Source of the DNA: an uncultured Desulfovibrio sp.
Lineage (GTDB): Bacteria; Desulfobacterota; Desulfovibrionia; Desulfovibrionales; Desulfovibrionaceae
Reading direction: 5' to 3'
Assembly (NCBI RefSeq): GCF_902477725.1
Contig: NZ_CABSIF010000011.1
Coordinates: 53,312-117,311, forward strand
Length of the DNA: 64,000 bases
The notes below the pieces were generated by a model that saw only the letters and a list, made by a program, of their open reading frames with translations, searched no databases and was not told the DNA's origin. Position 1 is the first letter of the stretch. The number at the start of each line of letters is the position of its first letter. The position numbers and the translations under genes are program-made. Of this stretch, positions 50,203-59,135 are shown in pieces.

Positions 50203-51315
50203 ATGAATCGCAGAAAATTCCTGGCCATCATGGGAAGCGCGGGCGTGGTTTCGGCATTGGGCACTGCCAAGGTGGCCAATGCCGGGGTACACACCTTCCC
50301 CTACTATGCAGACAGCTACGGCGTGCTGCATGACACCACGCGCTGCATCGGCTGCCGCCGTTGCGAAGAAGCCTGCAACGCGGTGAACCACCTGCCCAAG
50401 CCCAAAAAACCCTTCACCGACCTTTCGGTGACTGCCACCAAGCGCCGCACCTCGGCCTATGAGTGGACAGTGGTTAACAAGTACAACGTCAACGGCAAGG
50501 ACGTGTTCCGCAAATTGCAGTGCTTCCACTGCAACGACCCGGCCTGCGCCTCTGCCTGTTTTGCCAAATGTTTCCAGAAGCTGCCCGATGGCAGCGTGGC
50601 CTACGATGGTTCGCAGTGCGTAGGCTGCCGGTATTGCATGGTTGCCTGCCCCTTCTATGTGCCGGGCTTCCAGTACGACGAGGCGTTCGATCCTCTGGTG
50701 CAGAAGTGCACCTTCTGCGAACCCCGCCTCAAGGAAGGCAAGCTGCCCGGTTGCGTGGAAGCCTGCCCCATGGACGCCCTGACCTTTGGCCGCCGCAGCG
50801 ACCTGATCAGGATTGCCCGCTCGCGGATCACTGAAAATCCCGGCAAGTACGTGAACTACGTTTACGGCGAACACGATGCCGGCGGTACCGCGTGGATGGT
50901 GCTTTCTCCCGCCGTGGCTGCTCCTGCCGCCGCCAAGGACGCCAAAGCCCATGATCCCCACGCCGACACCAGCGAACTCAAGCAGCTTGGGCTCGACAAA
51001 AACCTGGGCTCGCAGCCCATGGGCGAGTTGACCTACGGCGCGCTGGGTACCGTGCCCATGATCGTGGCCTTCTGGCCTGTGCTGTTTGGCGGTGCTTACG
51101 CCATGACCAAACGCCGCGACGCCATCTTCAAGGCGGAGAAGGACGCACACGTCAAGGAGACCAAGGACGATCTGGCCGCAGCCGTTGACGCAGCAGTGCG
51201 CAAGATTGAGGAAACCCAGGGTCCGGGCGCTGCCGACACAGCCCGCCGCGCAATGACCGATGCCTTGAAGGCTCGGGAAGCGGAGTGCTGCAAGGAGCAC
51301 GGGGAGGATAAATAA
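50203..51315 (+). CDS. nhcB: Periplasmic iron-sulfur subunit of the Nhc complex
   Basis: A 370-residue protein of the HmcB/DsrO/HybA type. A twin-arginine signal (NRRKFLAIMGSAGVVSALG) is followed by four ferredoxin-type Cys clusters (CIGCRRCEEAC, CNDPACASAC, CVGCRYCMVAC, CTFCEPRLKEGKLPGCVEAC). A C-terminal membrane anchor lies at about residues 285-305, and an acidic-basic helical tail follows. It should link the nine-haem cytochrome to the NrfD-type membrane subunit encoded next; it abuts nhcC directly. Confidence 0.94.
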   Translation: MNRRKFLAIMGSAGVVSALGTAKVANAGVHTFPYYADSYGVLHDTTRCIGCRRCEEACNAVNHLPKPKKPFTDLSVTATKRRTSAYEWTVVNKYNVNGKDVFRKLQCFHCNDPACASACFAKCFQKLPDGSVAYDGSQCVGCRYCMVACPFYVPGFQYDEAFDPLVQKCTFCEPRLKEGKLPGCVEACPMDALTFGRRSDLIRIARSRITENPGKYVNYVYGEHDAGGTAWMVLSPAVAAPAAAKDAKAHDPHADTSELKQLGLDKNLGSQPMGELTYGALGTVPMIVAFWPVLFGGAYAMTKRRDAIFKAEKDAHVKETKDDLAAAVDAAVRKIEETQGPGAADTARRAMTDALKAREAECCKEHGEDK

Positions 51316-52530
51316 ATGGCACACCACAGCATAGTTATTCCCACCAGGGACAAGCTGTTCAATATCAGCGAATTCCTGACGCCCACCCCCGGCAACATCA
51401 TTTCTGCCATCATTCTGGCCGTGGGCTTTGTTATCACCGTTATCCGCTTTACCGTGGGCATCGGTTCCGTCACCAACCTCAGCGATGTGCAGCCCTGGGG
51501 CATGTGGATCGGCTTTGACCTTCTGTGCGGCGTGTGCCTTGCAGCGGGCGGCTATTTCACCACTGTCGCCTGCTACATCATGGGCATGAAACACTTCCAC
51601 TCGGCGGTGCGTCCGGCCATCACCACAGCCTTTTTGGGCTACGCCTTCGTGGTTATCGCCCTGCTGTACGATCTGGGCCATCCGCTGCGTCTGCCCTTCA
51701 TGTTCTTCTTCCCCGGCACCACGTCCGTTCTGTTTGAAGTGGGTCTGTGCGTGGCGACCTACGTTTCCGTGCTGCTCATCGAATTTTCGGTGGCCCCGCT
51801 GGAATGGATGTCCTGCCGCTACCCCTGGCTCATCAAGATCCGCAAGATCGTGGTCAAGTGCACCATTCCGTTGACCATCTTCGGCGTGACCCTGTCCACC
51901 CTGCACCAGTCCTCGCTGGGTTCGCTCTATCTGATCTCCCCCGGCAAGGTTTTCCCCCTGTGGTACTCGCCCTTCATGCCCATGTTCTTCTTTGTGAGTT
52001 CCATGGCCGCTGGCGCGTCCATGGTTATCTTTGAAGGCATGCTGGCCCACCGTGGCGTGCACCACTACATGGACAAAACCCACCTGCGTGAAGCTGACGA
52101 CGTGACCTTCAGCTTTGCCCGGGCGGCTTCGTTCATTCTCTTTGCCTACTTCATGCTCAAGCTTATCGACATGCTTGTGCAAGCCAACTTCCCCTACCTC
52201 TTCACGGGTTACGGGGCCTGGTGGCTGGTGGAAATGCTGGGCTTTGTGCTGATGCCCGCCCTGATCTACGCCAAGGGCGCGCGTGACCGCAATCTGACCC
52301 TGTGCCGCATTGGCGCGACCAACACGGTGCTGGGCATCGTGCTGAACCGCTTCAACGTTTCCATGATCGCCTTCAACTACAACTTGCCGTCGGCGGAACG
52401 CTACTTCCCCAGCATCTGGGAAATCTGCATCTCCATGTTTGTGGTGACCATGATTGTCACGGTCTACCGCTTTATCGTCTACAACATGCCGGTGCTGTAC
52501 GAACACCCAGACTTCAAGGGCGAGCACTAA
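51316..52530 (+). CDS. nhcC: NrfD/HmcC-type membrane subunit of the Nhc complex
   Basis: A 404-residue integral membrane protein with about ten helices of the NrfD/HybB family, for example NIISAIILAVGFVITVIRF, FDLLCGVCLAAGGYFTT and LLYDLGHPLRLPFMFFFPG. It likely exchanges electrons with menaquinone and hands them to NhcB. It starts directly after the nhcB stop. Confidence 0.94.
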   Translation: MAHHSIVIPTRDKLFNISEFLTPTPGNIISAIILAVGFVITVIRFTVGIGSVTNLSDVQPWGMWIGFDLLCGVCLAAGGYFTTVACYIMGMKHFHSAVRPAITTAFLGYAFVVIALLYDLGHPLRLPFMFFFPGTTSVLFEVGLCVATYVSVLLIEFSVAPLEWMSCRYPWLIKIRKIVVKCTIPLTIFGVTLSTLHQSSLGSLYLISPGKVFPLWYSPFMPMFFFVSSMAAGASMVIFEGMLAHRGVHHYMDKTHLREADDVTFSFARAASFILFAYFMLKLIDMLVQANFPYLFTGYGAWWLVEMLGFVLMPALIYAKGARDRNLTLCRIGATNTVLGIVLNRFNVSMIAFNYNLPSAERYFPSIWEICISMFVVTMIVTVYRFIVYNMPVLYEHPDFKGEH

Positions 52531-52553
52531 GCCGCGCGTAGGAGGAGAATCCC

Positions 52554-52703
52554 ATGGAATTCAATACTTTCTATCAGTATTTTCTCTTCACGAAGAGCTG
52601 GGCTTATGTGATGATGTTTGTGGTACTGCCCCTTTATGTGCTGTACTGGAACTTCGTCCTGTTCCCCGAAAAGAAAGAACGTAACAACAACTCCAAGCAC
52701 TAG
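52554..52703 (+). CDS. nhcD: Small membrane subunit of the Nhc complex
   Basis: A 49-residue protein (MEFNTFYQYFLFTKSWAYVM) with one membrane helix and a charged C-terminus EKKERNNNSKH. It corresponds to HmcD-like small subunits of Desulfovibrio redox complexes. A very good ribosome binding site, GTAGGAGGAGAATCCC, precedes the ATG. Last gene of the operon, followed by a terminator. Confidence 0.85.
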   Translation: MEFNTFYQYFLFTKSWAYVMMFVVLPLYVLYWNFVLFPEKKERNNNSKH

Positions 52704-52724
52704 CCTGCTCGGGGTACGGAATCA

Positions 52725-52760
52725 CAAGGGCGGAACCGCAAGGCTCCGCCCTTGTTTTTT
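52725..52760 (+). terminator. Terminator of the nhc operon
   Basis: CAAGGGCGGA and TCCGCCCTTG form a 10-bp stem around ACCGCAAGGC, followed by six T residues. Confidence 0.93.
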
Positions 52761-52854
52761 GTTCTGCTGGTTGCGGCAACCTCTGCCCGAAAAATTCATG
52801 CACACTATATTAATTGATAATTTCACACCTAAAACGAAGTTTTGCTTTTGTGCT

Positions 52855-53049
52855 TGCACATACGCAGGCCAACTGTTAGGCTAAGCTGATACAAATTGCG
52901 CAATCGTGGCGGCAAGCTTTCCGTATAAAGAATAGCTGCCCTTTTTTCTGTATCCAAACGTTTTTTTAGGCCAGGATAATACAATGCGTTTCTGCGTTTC
53001 TTTTGCAAAAAACATTTCCAGCGAAGTGACAAAACTTCGCGTTTTTTTT
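52855..53049 (+). ncRNA. Possible small RNA with own promoter and terminator
   Basis: A promoter-like pair TTGCAC-17 bp-TAGGCT lies at about 52855-52883, and a rho-independent terminator at 53021-53049 (GCGAAGT/ACTTCGC, then eight T). The roughly 160 nt between them hold no credible reading frame. This would give a free-standing small RNA, or a terminated leader of the rnk gene; neither is proven. Confidence 0.35.
53021..53049 (+). terminator. Rho-independent terminator in the nhc-rnk gap
   Basis: GCGAAGT (53021-53027) and ACTTCGC (53034-53040) around GACAAA, followed by G and eight T residues. It lies 270 bp behind the nhc terminator, so it must end another transcript or act as an attenuator. 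Confidence 0.88.
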
Positions 53050-53087
53050 GCAACCTGATAACGCCCGCTTAACTACAATTCACAAAA

Positions 53088-53119
53088 AAGAGGGCGTACC
53101 GGTTACGCCCTCTTTTTTT
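53088..53119. terminator. Second terminator just before rnk
   Basis: AAGAGGGCGTA and TACGCCCTCTT form a stem around CCGGT with A6 before and T7 after, so it can work in both directions. It ends 42 bp before the rnk ATG. Confidence 0.88.
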
Positions 53120-53160
53120 ATGCAACGCGCGCTGCCTTACGCAGCGCACAGGAGGTAAAT

Positions 53161-53574
53161 ATGCAAGAATATCCTAATATTACCATCACGAGCAAGGATG
53201 CAGCGCGGCTGGAAACCCTGCTGGAGACCCTGCCCGCCGACGGCTTTCCTGGGCGCAAGGCTCTGGAAGAAGAGCTCTACCGCGCAAATGTTGTTGCCCC
53301 AGAAGAAGTGCCGCCCTCAGTGGTGACCATGAACTCCACCGTACGTTTTGCCATGCTGCCTTCTGGCACAGAGCGCCGCCTGAAGCTTGTGTACCCCGGC
53401 AAATCAGACGCCAGCGAAGATTCCATTTCCATTCTGGCGCCTGTGGGCAGCGCGCTGCTGGGGCTTTCCGAGGGTGATGACATCCGCTGGCCCAACCCCA
53501 ACGGCGGAACCCTGCACCTCGTGGTGCAGGAAGTGGAAGACCAGCCGGAACGCGCCGGGCACTACGACCTGTAA
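53161..53574 (+). CDS. rnk: Rnk-like GreA/GreB-fold transcription regulator
   Basis: A 137-residue protein with an N-terminal short helical region and a GreA/B C-terminal domain (VRFAMLPSGTERRLKLVYP, ISILAPVGSALLGLSEGDDIRWPNPNGG). Rnk (regulator of nucleoside diphosphate kinase) lacks the long coiled coil of GreA, as here. It probably binds RNA polymerase. The ribosome binding site is ACAGGAGGTAAAT. Two terminators upstream make its expression dependent on a nearby promoter or antitermination. Confidence 0.88.
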   Translation: MQEYPNITITSKDAARLETLLETLPADGFPGRKALEEELYRANVVAPEEVPPSVVTMNSTVRFAMLPSGTERRLKLVYPGKSDASEDSISILAPVGSALLGLSEGDDIRWPNPNGGTLHLVVQEVEDQPERAGHYDL

Positions 53575-53648
53575 GCTCATTCCAACACCCGTTGCCGATT
53601 CCAGCGGGAACGGAACAACCTTATTCCCCACCTATGCGAGGAGGTATC

Positions 53649-54713
53649 ATGGTGGATGTGATCGCCAAGGCGACTAACGAACTGAATCCGACAGACATAC
53701 TGTTTCAGACTCCCTACTGGGCGCAGGTCAAATCGCATATGGGCATGGCCCCCCTGGCTTTTGACATTCATTCTACAAAAACCTGGGGCGACGTGCTGGT
53801 GCTGATAAAAGACCATTGCGGGCACAAGATGGCTCTTGTGCCGCAGGGGCCGGAGTATGCGCCTTCAGAGGATTCATACGGACAGTATCTGGAAGACCTC
53901 TCCGTTGCCCTGGCAGACCGGCTTGAACCGGACGTGGCCTTTATCCGCTACGACCTGCCGTGGAAATCCCTGTATGCGGACGAAATGCAGGAGCAGGGAT
54001 GGTGCGCCTTTCCTGAAGCGCGCATACGCGAAATGCGTATGAACATGGGCACCAGATTCTGGAACTTCAAAAAGGCTTCCGCAGACATGACCGTGGCCAG
54101 TTCGCTGGTGGTTGATCTTGACGGCAGCGAAGACGACATCCTTGGCAGAATGAAGCCCAAAACCCGCTACAATATCGGCCTGGCCAGACGCAAGTGCGTG
54201 ACTGTGGAAAAAGCGGACAGCAGCAACCTTGCTGATTTTTACGGCCTGTACGAACAGACAGCCAGAAGAAACGGCTTTGCCCCATGCAGCTGCAAGCAGT
54301 TTTCGGCCATGTTCCGATGCAATTTCGGCGCAAAGGATGGAGCAGATATTGTATTCTTGCTGGCACGGCACGGGCGCGATATCCTTTCTGGCGCTATAAT
54401 CGGCATCTCAGGGCAACACGCCAACTTTCTGTACGGGGCATCGGGCAATATCAAGCGCAACTACATGGCATCCAGCCTTATGCACTGGACAGGCATACGC
54501 ATTGCGCGGCAACTGGGCTGCCGCAGTTATGAAATGGGGGCTGTTTCGCCCACGCCTAATGCCACCCACCCCTTCAACGGGTTGCACCAGTTCAAGGTCG
54601 GCTTTGGCGGTCGCATCGAACTGCGGAGCGGCTCGTGGGACTATCCGCTGCATCAGGGGGCATACCGCGCCATACAGAATGCCGAGGCTATGTACAGGGA
54701 ACTTGGGGAATGA
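53649..54713 (+). CDS. FemAB-like peptidyltransferase (GNAT fold)
   Basis: A 354-residue protein resembling FemABX-type aminoacyl transferases: FQTPYWAQVKSHMGMAP, WNFKKASADMTVASS, ILGRMKPKTRYNIGLARRK, then HANFLYGASGNIKRNYMASSLMHW and NGLHQFKVGFGG. The family adds amino acids from tRNA to peptidoglycan precursors; in Gram-negatives the acceptor is unknown. The ATG at 53649 follows GAGGAGGTATC. The following 54714-54966 gap shows no credible gene. Confidence 0.85.
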   Translation: MVDVIAKATNELNPTDILFQTPYWAQVKSHMGMAPLAFDIHSTKTWGDVLVLIKDHCGHKMALVPQGPEYAPSEDSYGQYLEDLSVALADRLEPDVAFIRYDLPWKSLYADEMQEQGWCAFPEARIREMRMNMGTRFWNFKKASADMTVASSLVVDLDGSEDDILGRMKPKTRYNIGLARRKCVTVEKADSSNLADFYGLYEQTARRNGFAPCSCKQFSAMFRCNFGAKDGADIVFLLARHGRDILSGAIIGISGQHANFLYGASGNIKRNYMASSLMHWTGIRIARQLGCRSYEMGAVSPTPNATHPFNGLHQFKVGFGGRIELRSGSWDYPLHQGAYRAIQNAEAMYRELGE

Positions 54714-54966
54714 AGGAAACGTTTGCGTGCATCGCGCTCATAAGAGCACGGCATACCCTGACGGCTTTGGCAGTGGGTGCACAACAGGCAGACAGCCATA
54801 GATACTGCACATATCCGAACAGTTCCGCCCGTTGCGTGCCCTGCCGCCACTTCATCAAGGCACCTTGCGTGAAGCTTGCCGCGCTGATAAGCTGAAAATC
54901 TGCGGAACAGTCGCGGCCTTGCAACCGGGCATTCAGTGATTATCTGCCTTTCAAGAGGTACCCAAT

Positions 54967-55218
54967 ATGTGTCTTGCCATACCAGCCAGAATTGAAGAAC
55001 TCCAGGGAGAGGGGATGGCCCGCGTGCGCGTGGGCGAAAGCTCCACCTTTCTCACCGCTTCCATCATGCTGCTGCCCGAAGAACCCAAGGTCGGCGATTA
55101 TGTGATCGTACACGCCGGTTTTGCCCTTCACACCATGACGCCGCAAGAAGCTGAAGACAGTCTGTCGGCCCTGCGCGAACTGGCCCAGGCCATGGATGGC
55201 GCTCCGGCAAACTTCTGA
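54967..55218 (+). CDS. hypC: HypC/HupF-family hydrogenase maturation chaperone
   Basis: An 83-residue HypC with the essential N-terminal MCLAIPARI (Cys2) and the VGDYVIVHAGFALHTM block. It shuttles the Fe(CN)2CO unit with HypD and guards the NiFe hydrogenase large subunit. It stands alone here; no hypABDEF or hydrogenase structural genes are in the window. The ribosome binding site is CAAGAGGTACCC. Confidence 0.94.
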   Translation: MCLAIPARIEELQGEGMARVRVGESSTFLTASIMLLPEEPKVGDYVIVHAGFALHTMTPQEAEDSLSALRELAQAMDGAPANF

Positions 55219-55268
55219 CGGCCTAGTCCGCATAACTGTGCGGTCATTGCTGCGGAACAGAATATCCC

Positions 55269-55312
55269 GGGCGTTTCACTATTGCGCGCAACGCGTCTGA
55301 AACGCCCTTTTT
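55269..55312 (+). terminator. Terminator after hypC
   Basis: GGGCGTTTCA and TGAAACGCCC form a 10-bp stem with a 19-nt loop, followed by five T residues. The 55313-55571 stretch up to ileS shows no gene; it should contain the ileS promoter. Confidence 0.85.
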
Positions 55313-55571
55313 GTTGGTGCTCCACGAGTATGAGCCAGCTTTTTCGTTCATGAAGAGGCGCATTTTGCAAGGCGGGTTGCCATGCAGCTACACAGTATCA
55401 GCGCGATCTGCCAGACATTTTCATGCTCAGCCTGCGCACATACAGGCCACGCCAGCAGGCACGCAGTGCCCTGCTCTTCTTGACTTTGCCCCGCTCTTTG
55501 CCCACAGTAGAGCGATTTTTTCACCGTACTATATTGCCAAGTCCTTGAGTTGAACTGTGCCGGGAGCCAGC

Positions 55572-58388
55572 ATGAGCGATTATAAGAAAACATTGAACTT
55601 GCCTCAGACCGCCTTTCCCATGAAAGCCAACCTGGCCCAGCGTGAGCCGGAAACCCTGAAAAAATGGGATGCCATTAACAGCTACGAAGCAATGGTTGAA
55701 GCTTCCGGCAGCAAGGGAACCTACGTGCTGCACGACGGCCCTCCCTATGCCAACGGGCACATCCACATGGGCACGGCCCTGAACAAGATTCTCAAGGACA
55801 TTATTGTTAAATCGCGCAACATGGCTGGTTTTGCCTCGCGCTATGTGCCGGGCTGGGACTGTCACGGTCTGCCTATTGAGCACAAGGTCGAGCAGGAACT
55901 GAAAGAAAAGAAAAAGACCCTGCCCGCCCATGTGGTGCGCAAGCTCTGCCGCGACTACGCCTCCAAGTGGATTGACGTGCAGCGCAAGGAATTTCGCCGG
56001 CTCGGCGTGCTCGGAAACTGGGAAGATCCCTACATGAGCATGCGGCCCACCTACGAGGCCGCCACCGCCCGCGAGCTTGCCAACTTTGTGGAAACGGGCG
56101 GCGTCATGCGCTCCAAAAAGCCCATCTACTGGTGCTGCTCTTGCCATACGGCCCTTGCAGAGGCAGAGGTGGAGTACTATGACCACACGTCCCCTTCCAT
56201 CTTTGTGCGCTTTCCCTTGCAGGACGATGGCCTGAAAAAGGTATTCTCCGCTGCGGATCCCGCCCATGCTTTTGTGGTCATCTGGACCACCACCCCCTGG
56301 ACGCTGCCGGACAACATGGCCGTGTGCCTGCACCCCGAGTTCACCTATGTTCTCGTGGAAGTGGACGGCGCGCAGTACGTGCTGGCCGAAGAACTGCTCG
56401 CCTCCTGCGCGGAGCAGTTCGGCTGGAGCGAACCCAAAATTCTTGGCCGCGCCACCGGCGAACAGCTTGAAGGCCTCAAGGCCCGCCACCCCTTCTACGC
56501 CCGCGTGTCGCCCATCATCCTGGGCCAGCACGTCACCCTTGAAGCTGGCACGGGCTGCGTTCACACCGCCCCCGGTCATGGCCGCGAAGACTACGAAGTG
56601 GGCCTCAAATACGGCCTCGAAATCTATTCGCCCATGGACGACGCCGGTCGCTTTTTGCCCACGGTGCAGTTTTTTGCCGGGTTGAATGTTTTTGAAGCAA
56701 ACCCCAAGGTTATTGAAAAACTTGAAGAAGTTGGCGCATTGTTGCGCCAGGCCAAGATCAAGCATTCCTACCCGCACTGCTGGCGCTGCAAGCAGCCGGT
56801 TATTTTCCGCGCTACCACCCAGTGGTTCATCAGCATGGAAAAGAACGACCTGCGTGGCCGCGCGCTCAAGGCCATTGACGAGCAGGTGCGCTGGATCCCC
56901 GCCTGGGGCCGCGAACGCATCCACAACATGATCGAATTCCGGCCTGACTGGTGCATCTCGCGCCAGCGTCAGTGGGGCGTGCCCATCATGGCCCTGCTCT
57001 GCGAAGACTGCGGCGAAGCATGGAACGACCCCAACTGGATGCGCGACATCTGCGACCGCTTTGCCAAGCACCCCACCGGTTGTGACTACTGGTACGAGGC
57101 CGAACTTTCGGAAATCGTGCCGGAAGGCCTTGCCTGCCCGCACTGCGGCGGCAACCACTGGAAGCGCGAGACCGACATCCTTGACGTCTGGTTCGACTCC
57201 GGCACCAGCTTTGCCGCTGTGCTGGAACAGCGGCCCGAGCTTGCCTACCCCGCCGATCTGTACCTTGAAGGTTCGGATCAGCACCGTGGCTGGTTCCACA
57301 GTTCCCTGCTGGTCAGCGAAGGCACGCGCCAGCGCGCGCCCTACAAGGCTGTGCTCACGCACGGCTATGTGGTGGACGGCGAAGGACGCAAGATGTCCAA
57401 ATCCATCGGCAACGTCATCGCACCGCAAGAACTCATTGAAAAATTCGGTGCAGAAATCGTGCGCCTGTGGGTTTCTTCAGTGGAATACCGCGAGGACATC
57501 CGCATTTCCGATGAAATTCTTGGCCGCCTTGTGGATGCCTACCGCCGCATCCGCAACACCTGCCGCTTCATCCTTGGCAACCTTGAAGGCCTCGGCAAGG
57601 ACGATCTGCTGCCACTGAACGAGTTGATGCCGCTTGACCGCTTTGCCATTGACGCTGCGGCCCGGGTGCACGACCGTGTGCAGCAGGCCTATATGGATTT
57701 TGACTTCCACAAGGTCTACCACACCCTGCACAACTACTGCGTGACCGACCTTTCGTCCATGTATCTGGACGTGCTGAAAGACCGTCTCTACGCCTCCGGC
57801 CCCGCCAGCGCGGAACGCCGCTCGGCCCAGACCGCCCTGTGGCACATCCTTGGCCTGTTGCTGCGCGACATGGCCCCGGTGCTCTCCTTCACTGCGGAAG
57901 AAATCTTTGCGCATCTGCCCGAAGGCCTGCGCGGTGCGGAACCCACGGTATTTGCCCTTCAGCCCATTGAATCTGCCCCGCTTATGCTTGACGAAGGCAC
58001 GCGCGATGACTGGAACGTGCTCGCCGCCGTGCGCGGGGCAGTAACCAAGGCCATTGAGCCCATGCGGCGCGATGGCGTTATCGGCCACTCACTCGACACC
58101 CGCGTGACCCTCTTTGTGGCAGACGAACTGCGCCAGCGCCTTGAGGGCCTGAACACTGACCTGCGCGCCTTCTGCATTGTTTCGCAAATCGCCATGCAGC
58201 CCCTTGAAAGCGCACCGCAAGGCGCGTACTGCGATGAAGAAATCGCCGGGCTTGCCATCGGCGTGGAAAAGGCTCACGGCGAAAAATGCGAACGTTGCTG
58301 GATTTACAGCACGGAACTTGGCACCGATGTGGAGCATCCCACGCTCTGCCCCCGCTGCACCGCCGTTATCAAGGCCATGGAAGCGTAA
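55572..58388 (+). CDS. ileS: Isoleucyl-tRNA synthetase
   Basis: A 938-residue class I synthetase. The HIGH signature appears as GHIHMG (62-67) and KMSKS at 607-611; the editing domain includes TTTPWTLPDNMAV and GTGCVHTAPGHGREDY. The C-terminal zinc site is CERCW and CPRC. It charges tRNA-Ile. The ATG at 55572 (MSDYKKTLNLPQTAFPM) matches the bacterial-type start. It leads an operon with lspA. Confidence 0.97.
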   Translation: MSDYKKTLNLPQTAFPMKANLAQREPETLKKWDAINSYEAMVEASGSKGTYVLHDGPPYANGHIHMGTALNKILKDIIVKSRNMAGFASRYVPGWDCHGLPIEHKVEQELKEKKKTLPAHVVRKLCRDYASKWIDVQRKEFRRLGVLGNWEDPYMSMRPTYEAATARELANFVETGGVMRSKKPIYWCCSCHTALAEAEVEYYDHTSPSIFVRFPLQDDGLKKVFSAADPAHAFVVIWTTTPWTLPDNMAVCLHPEFTYVLVEVDGAQYVLAEELLASCAEQFGWSEPKILGRATGEQLEGLKARHPFYARVSPIILGQHVTLEAGTGCVHTAPGHGREDYEVGLKYGLEIYSPMDDAGRFLPTVQFFAGLNVFEANPKVIEKLEEVGALLRQAKIKHSYPHCWRCKQPVIFRATTQWFISMEKNDLRGRALKAIDEQVRWIPAWGRERIHNMIEFRPDWCISRQRQWGVPIMALLCEDCGEAWNDPNWMRDICDRFAKHPTGCDYWYEAELSEIVPEGLACPHCGGNHWKRETDILDVWFDSGTSFAAVLEQRPELAYPADLYLEGSDQHRGWFHSSLLVSEGTRQRAPYKAVLTHGYVVDGEGRKMSKSIGNVIAPQELIEKFGAEIVRLWVSSVEYREDIRISDEILGRLVDAYRRIRNTCRFILGNLEGLGKDDLLPLNELMPLDRFAIDAAARVHDRVQQAYMDFDFHKVYHTLHNYCVTDLSSMYLDVLKDRLYASGPASAERRSAQTALWHILGLLLRDMAPVLSFTAEEIFAHLPEGLRGAEPTVFALQPIESAPLMLDEGTRDDWNVLAAVRGAVTKAIEPMRRDGVIGHSLDTRVTLFVADELRQRLEGLNTDLRAFCIVSQIAMQPLESAPQGAYCDEEIAGLAIGVEKAHGEKCERCWIYSTELGTDVEHPTLCPRCTAVIKAMEA

Positions 58389-58393
58389 CAGGA

Positions 58394-58921
58394 ATGCCAA
58401 GGCGTTATTGCATACTCGGCATAGCGGCCATTGTCGCCCTTGTTCTCGATCAGGTGAGCAAGTGGGCTGTCATGCAGTTCATACCCGAGCACAGGCCCAT
58501 CACGGTCATTGCCGGGCTGTTTGATCTGGTCAACATCCGCAATCGCGGCGCGGCCTTTGGTTTTTTGAACCGGTCAGACATTGAGTGGCAGTTCTGGCTT
58601 TTTCTCGCGGCCACGGTTGTGGCTGTGTGGGCCATTGTCATGCTGGTGCGCAGCTCGGATGAAGACCCCTGGCTGTTCGCGGCCCTTGGGCTTGTGATGG
58701 GCGGCGCGCTTGGCAATCTGATTGACCGTGTGCGCTTTCGCGCCGTGGTGGACTTTTTGGATGTCTATTGGGGCGACTGGCACTGGCCAGCCTTCAATAT
58801 AGCCGACTCGGCCATATTTGTGGGCGCGGTGCTGGCCTGCCTGATTCTCTGGCGCAAGCCCCAGGCTGTCGCCAGCGACAAAGGCGGCAAACCAACCCCC
58901 GGCAAGGGAGGAACCGCATGA
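58394..58921 (+). CDS. lspA: Lipoprotein signal peptidase (SPase II)
   Basis: A 175-residue inner-membrane aspartyl peptidase with four helices. The conserved blocks are DQVSKWAV, NRGAAFGF, GGALGNLIDRVRFRAVVDF and FNIADSAI, which carry the two catalytic Asp. It cleaves prolipoprotein signals such as that of the YbgF-like protein downstream. The ATG at 58394 lies 5 bp behind the ileS stop, the usual ileS-lspA arrangement. Confidence 0.95.
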   Translation: MPRRYCILGIAAIVALVLDQVSKWAVMQFIPEHRPITVIAGLFDLVNIRNRGAAFGFLNRSDIEWQFWLFLAATVVAVWAIVMLVRSSDEDPWLFAALGLVMGGALGNLIDRVRFRAVVDFLDVYWGDWHWPAFNIADSAIFVGAVLACLILWRKPQAVASDKGGKPTPGKGGTA

Positions 58922-59124
58922 TCTTTCATTGGTGGCATGTGCTTGTGGTAATGTTCCCCATGATCCCGACATTGTGGAGCATTCTGCACATATGGGGACA
59001 TGAGTTTGAAACCCCGCAACAGCGCGCCCTGTGGCTTGTGCTGGTAGTTTTTCTGCCATGTGTGGGGGGAATCATCTATATTTTCACCGGACGAAAAAAA
59101 GTTCTGGGAAAAGTGCAAAATTGA
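58918..59124 (+). CDS. Small membrane protein with PLDc_N-like domain
   Basis: A 68-residue protein with two membrane helices (HVLVVMFPMIPTLWSILHIW and WLVLVVFLPCVGGIIYIF) followed by a basic GRKKVLGK tail. This is the pattern of the phospholipase D N-terminal (PLDc_N) domain found in short envelope proteins. It overlaps the lspA stop by 4 bp. Function unknown. Confidence 0.8.
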   Translation: MIFHWWHVLVVMFPMIPTLWSILHIWGHEFETPQQRALWLVLVVFLPCVGGIIYIFTGRKKVLGKVQN

Positions 59125-59135
59125 AAGAGGGTACT

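Noticed and set aside
50158..52527. 789-codon minus-strand frame covering nhcB and nhcC
   Set aside because: It lies opposite two genes with unmistakable ferredoxin and NrfD features; the translated product is a His/Gly/Gln-rich shadow with no domain pattern.
54710..54895. 61-codon frame overlapping the FemAB-like stop (ATGA)
   Set aside because: No recognisable pattern, odd Cys/Arg composition, and the overlap is explained by chance; the region looks non-coding.
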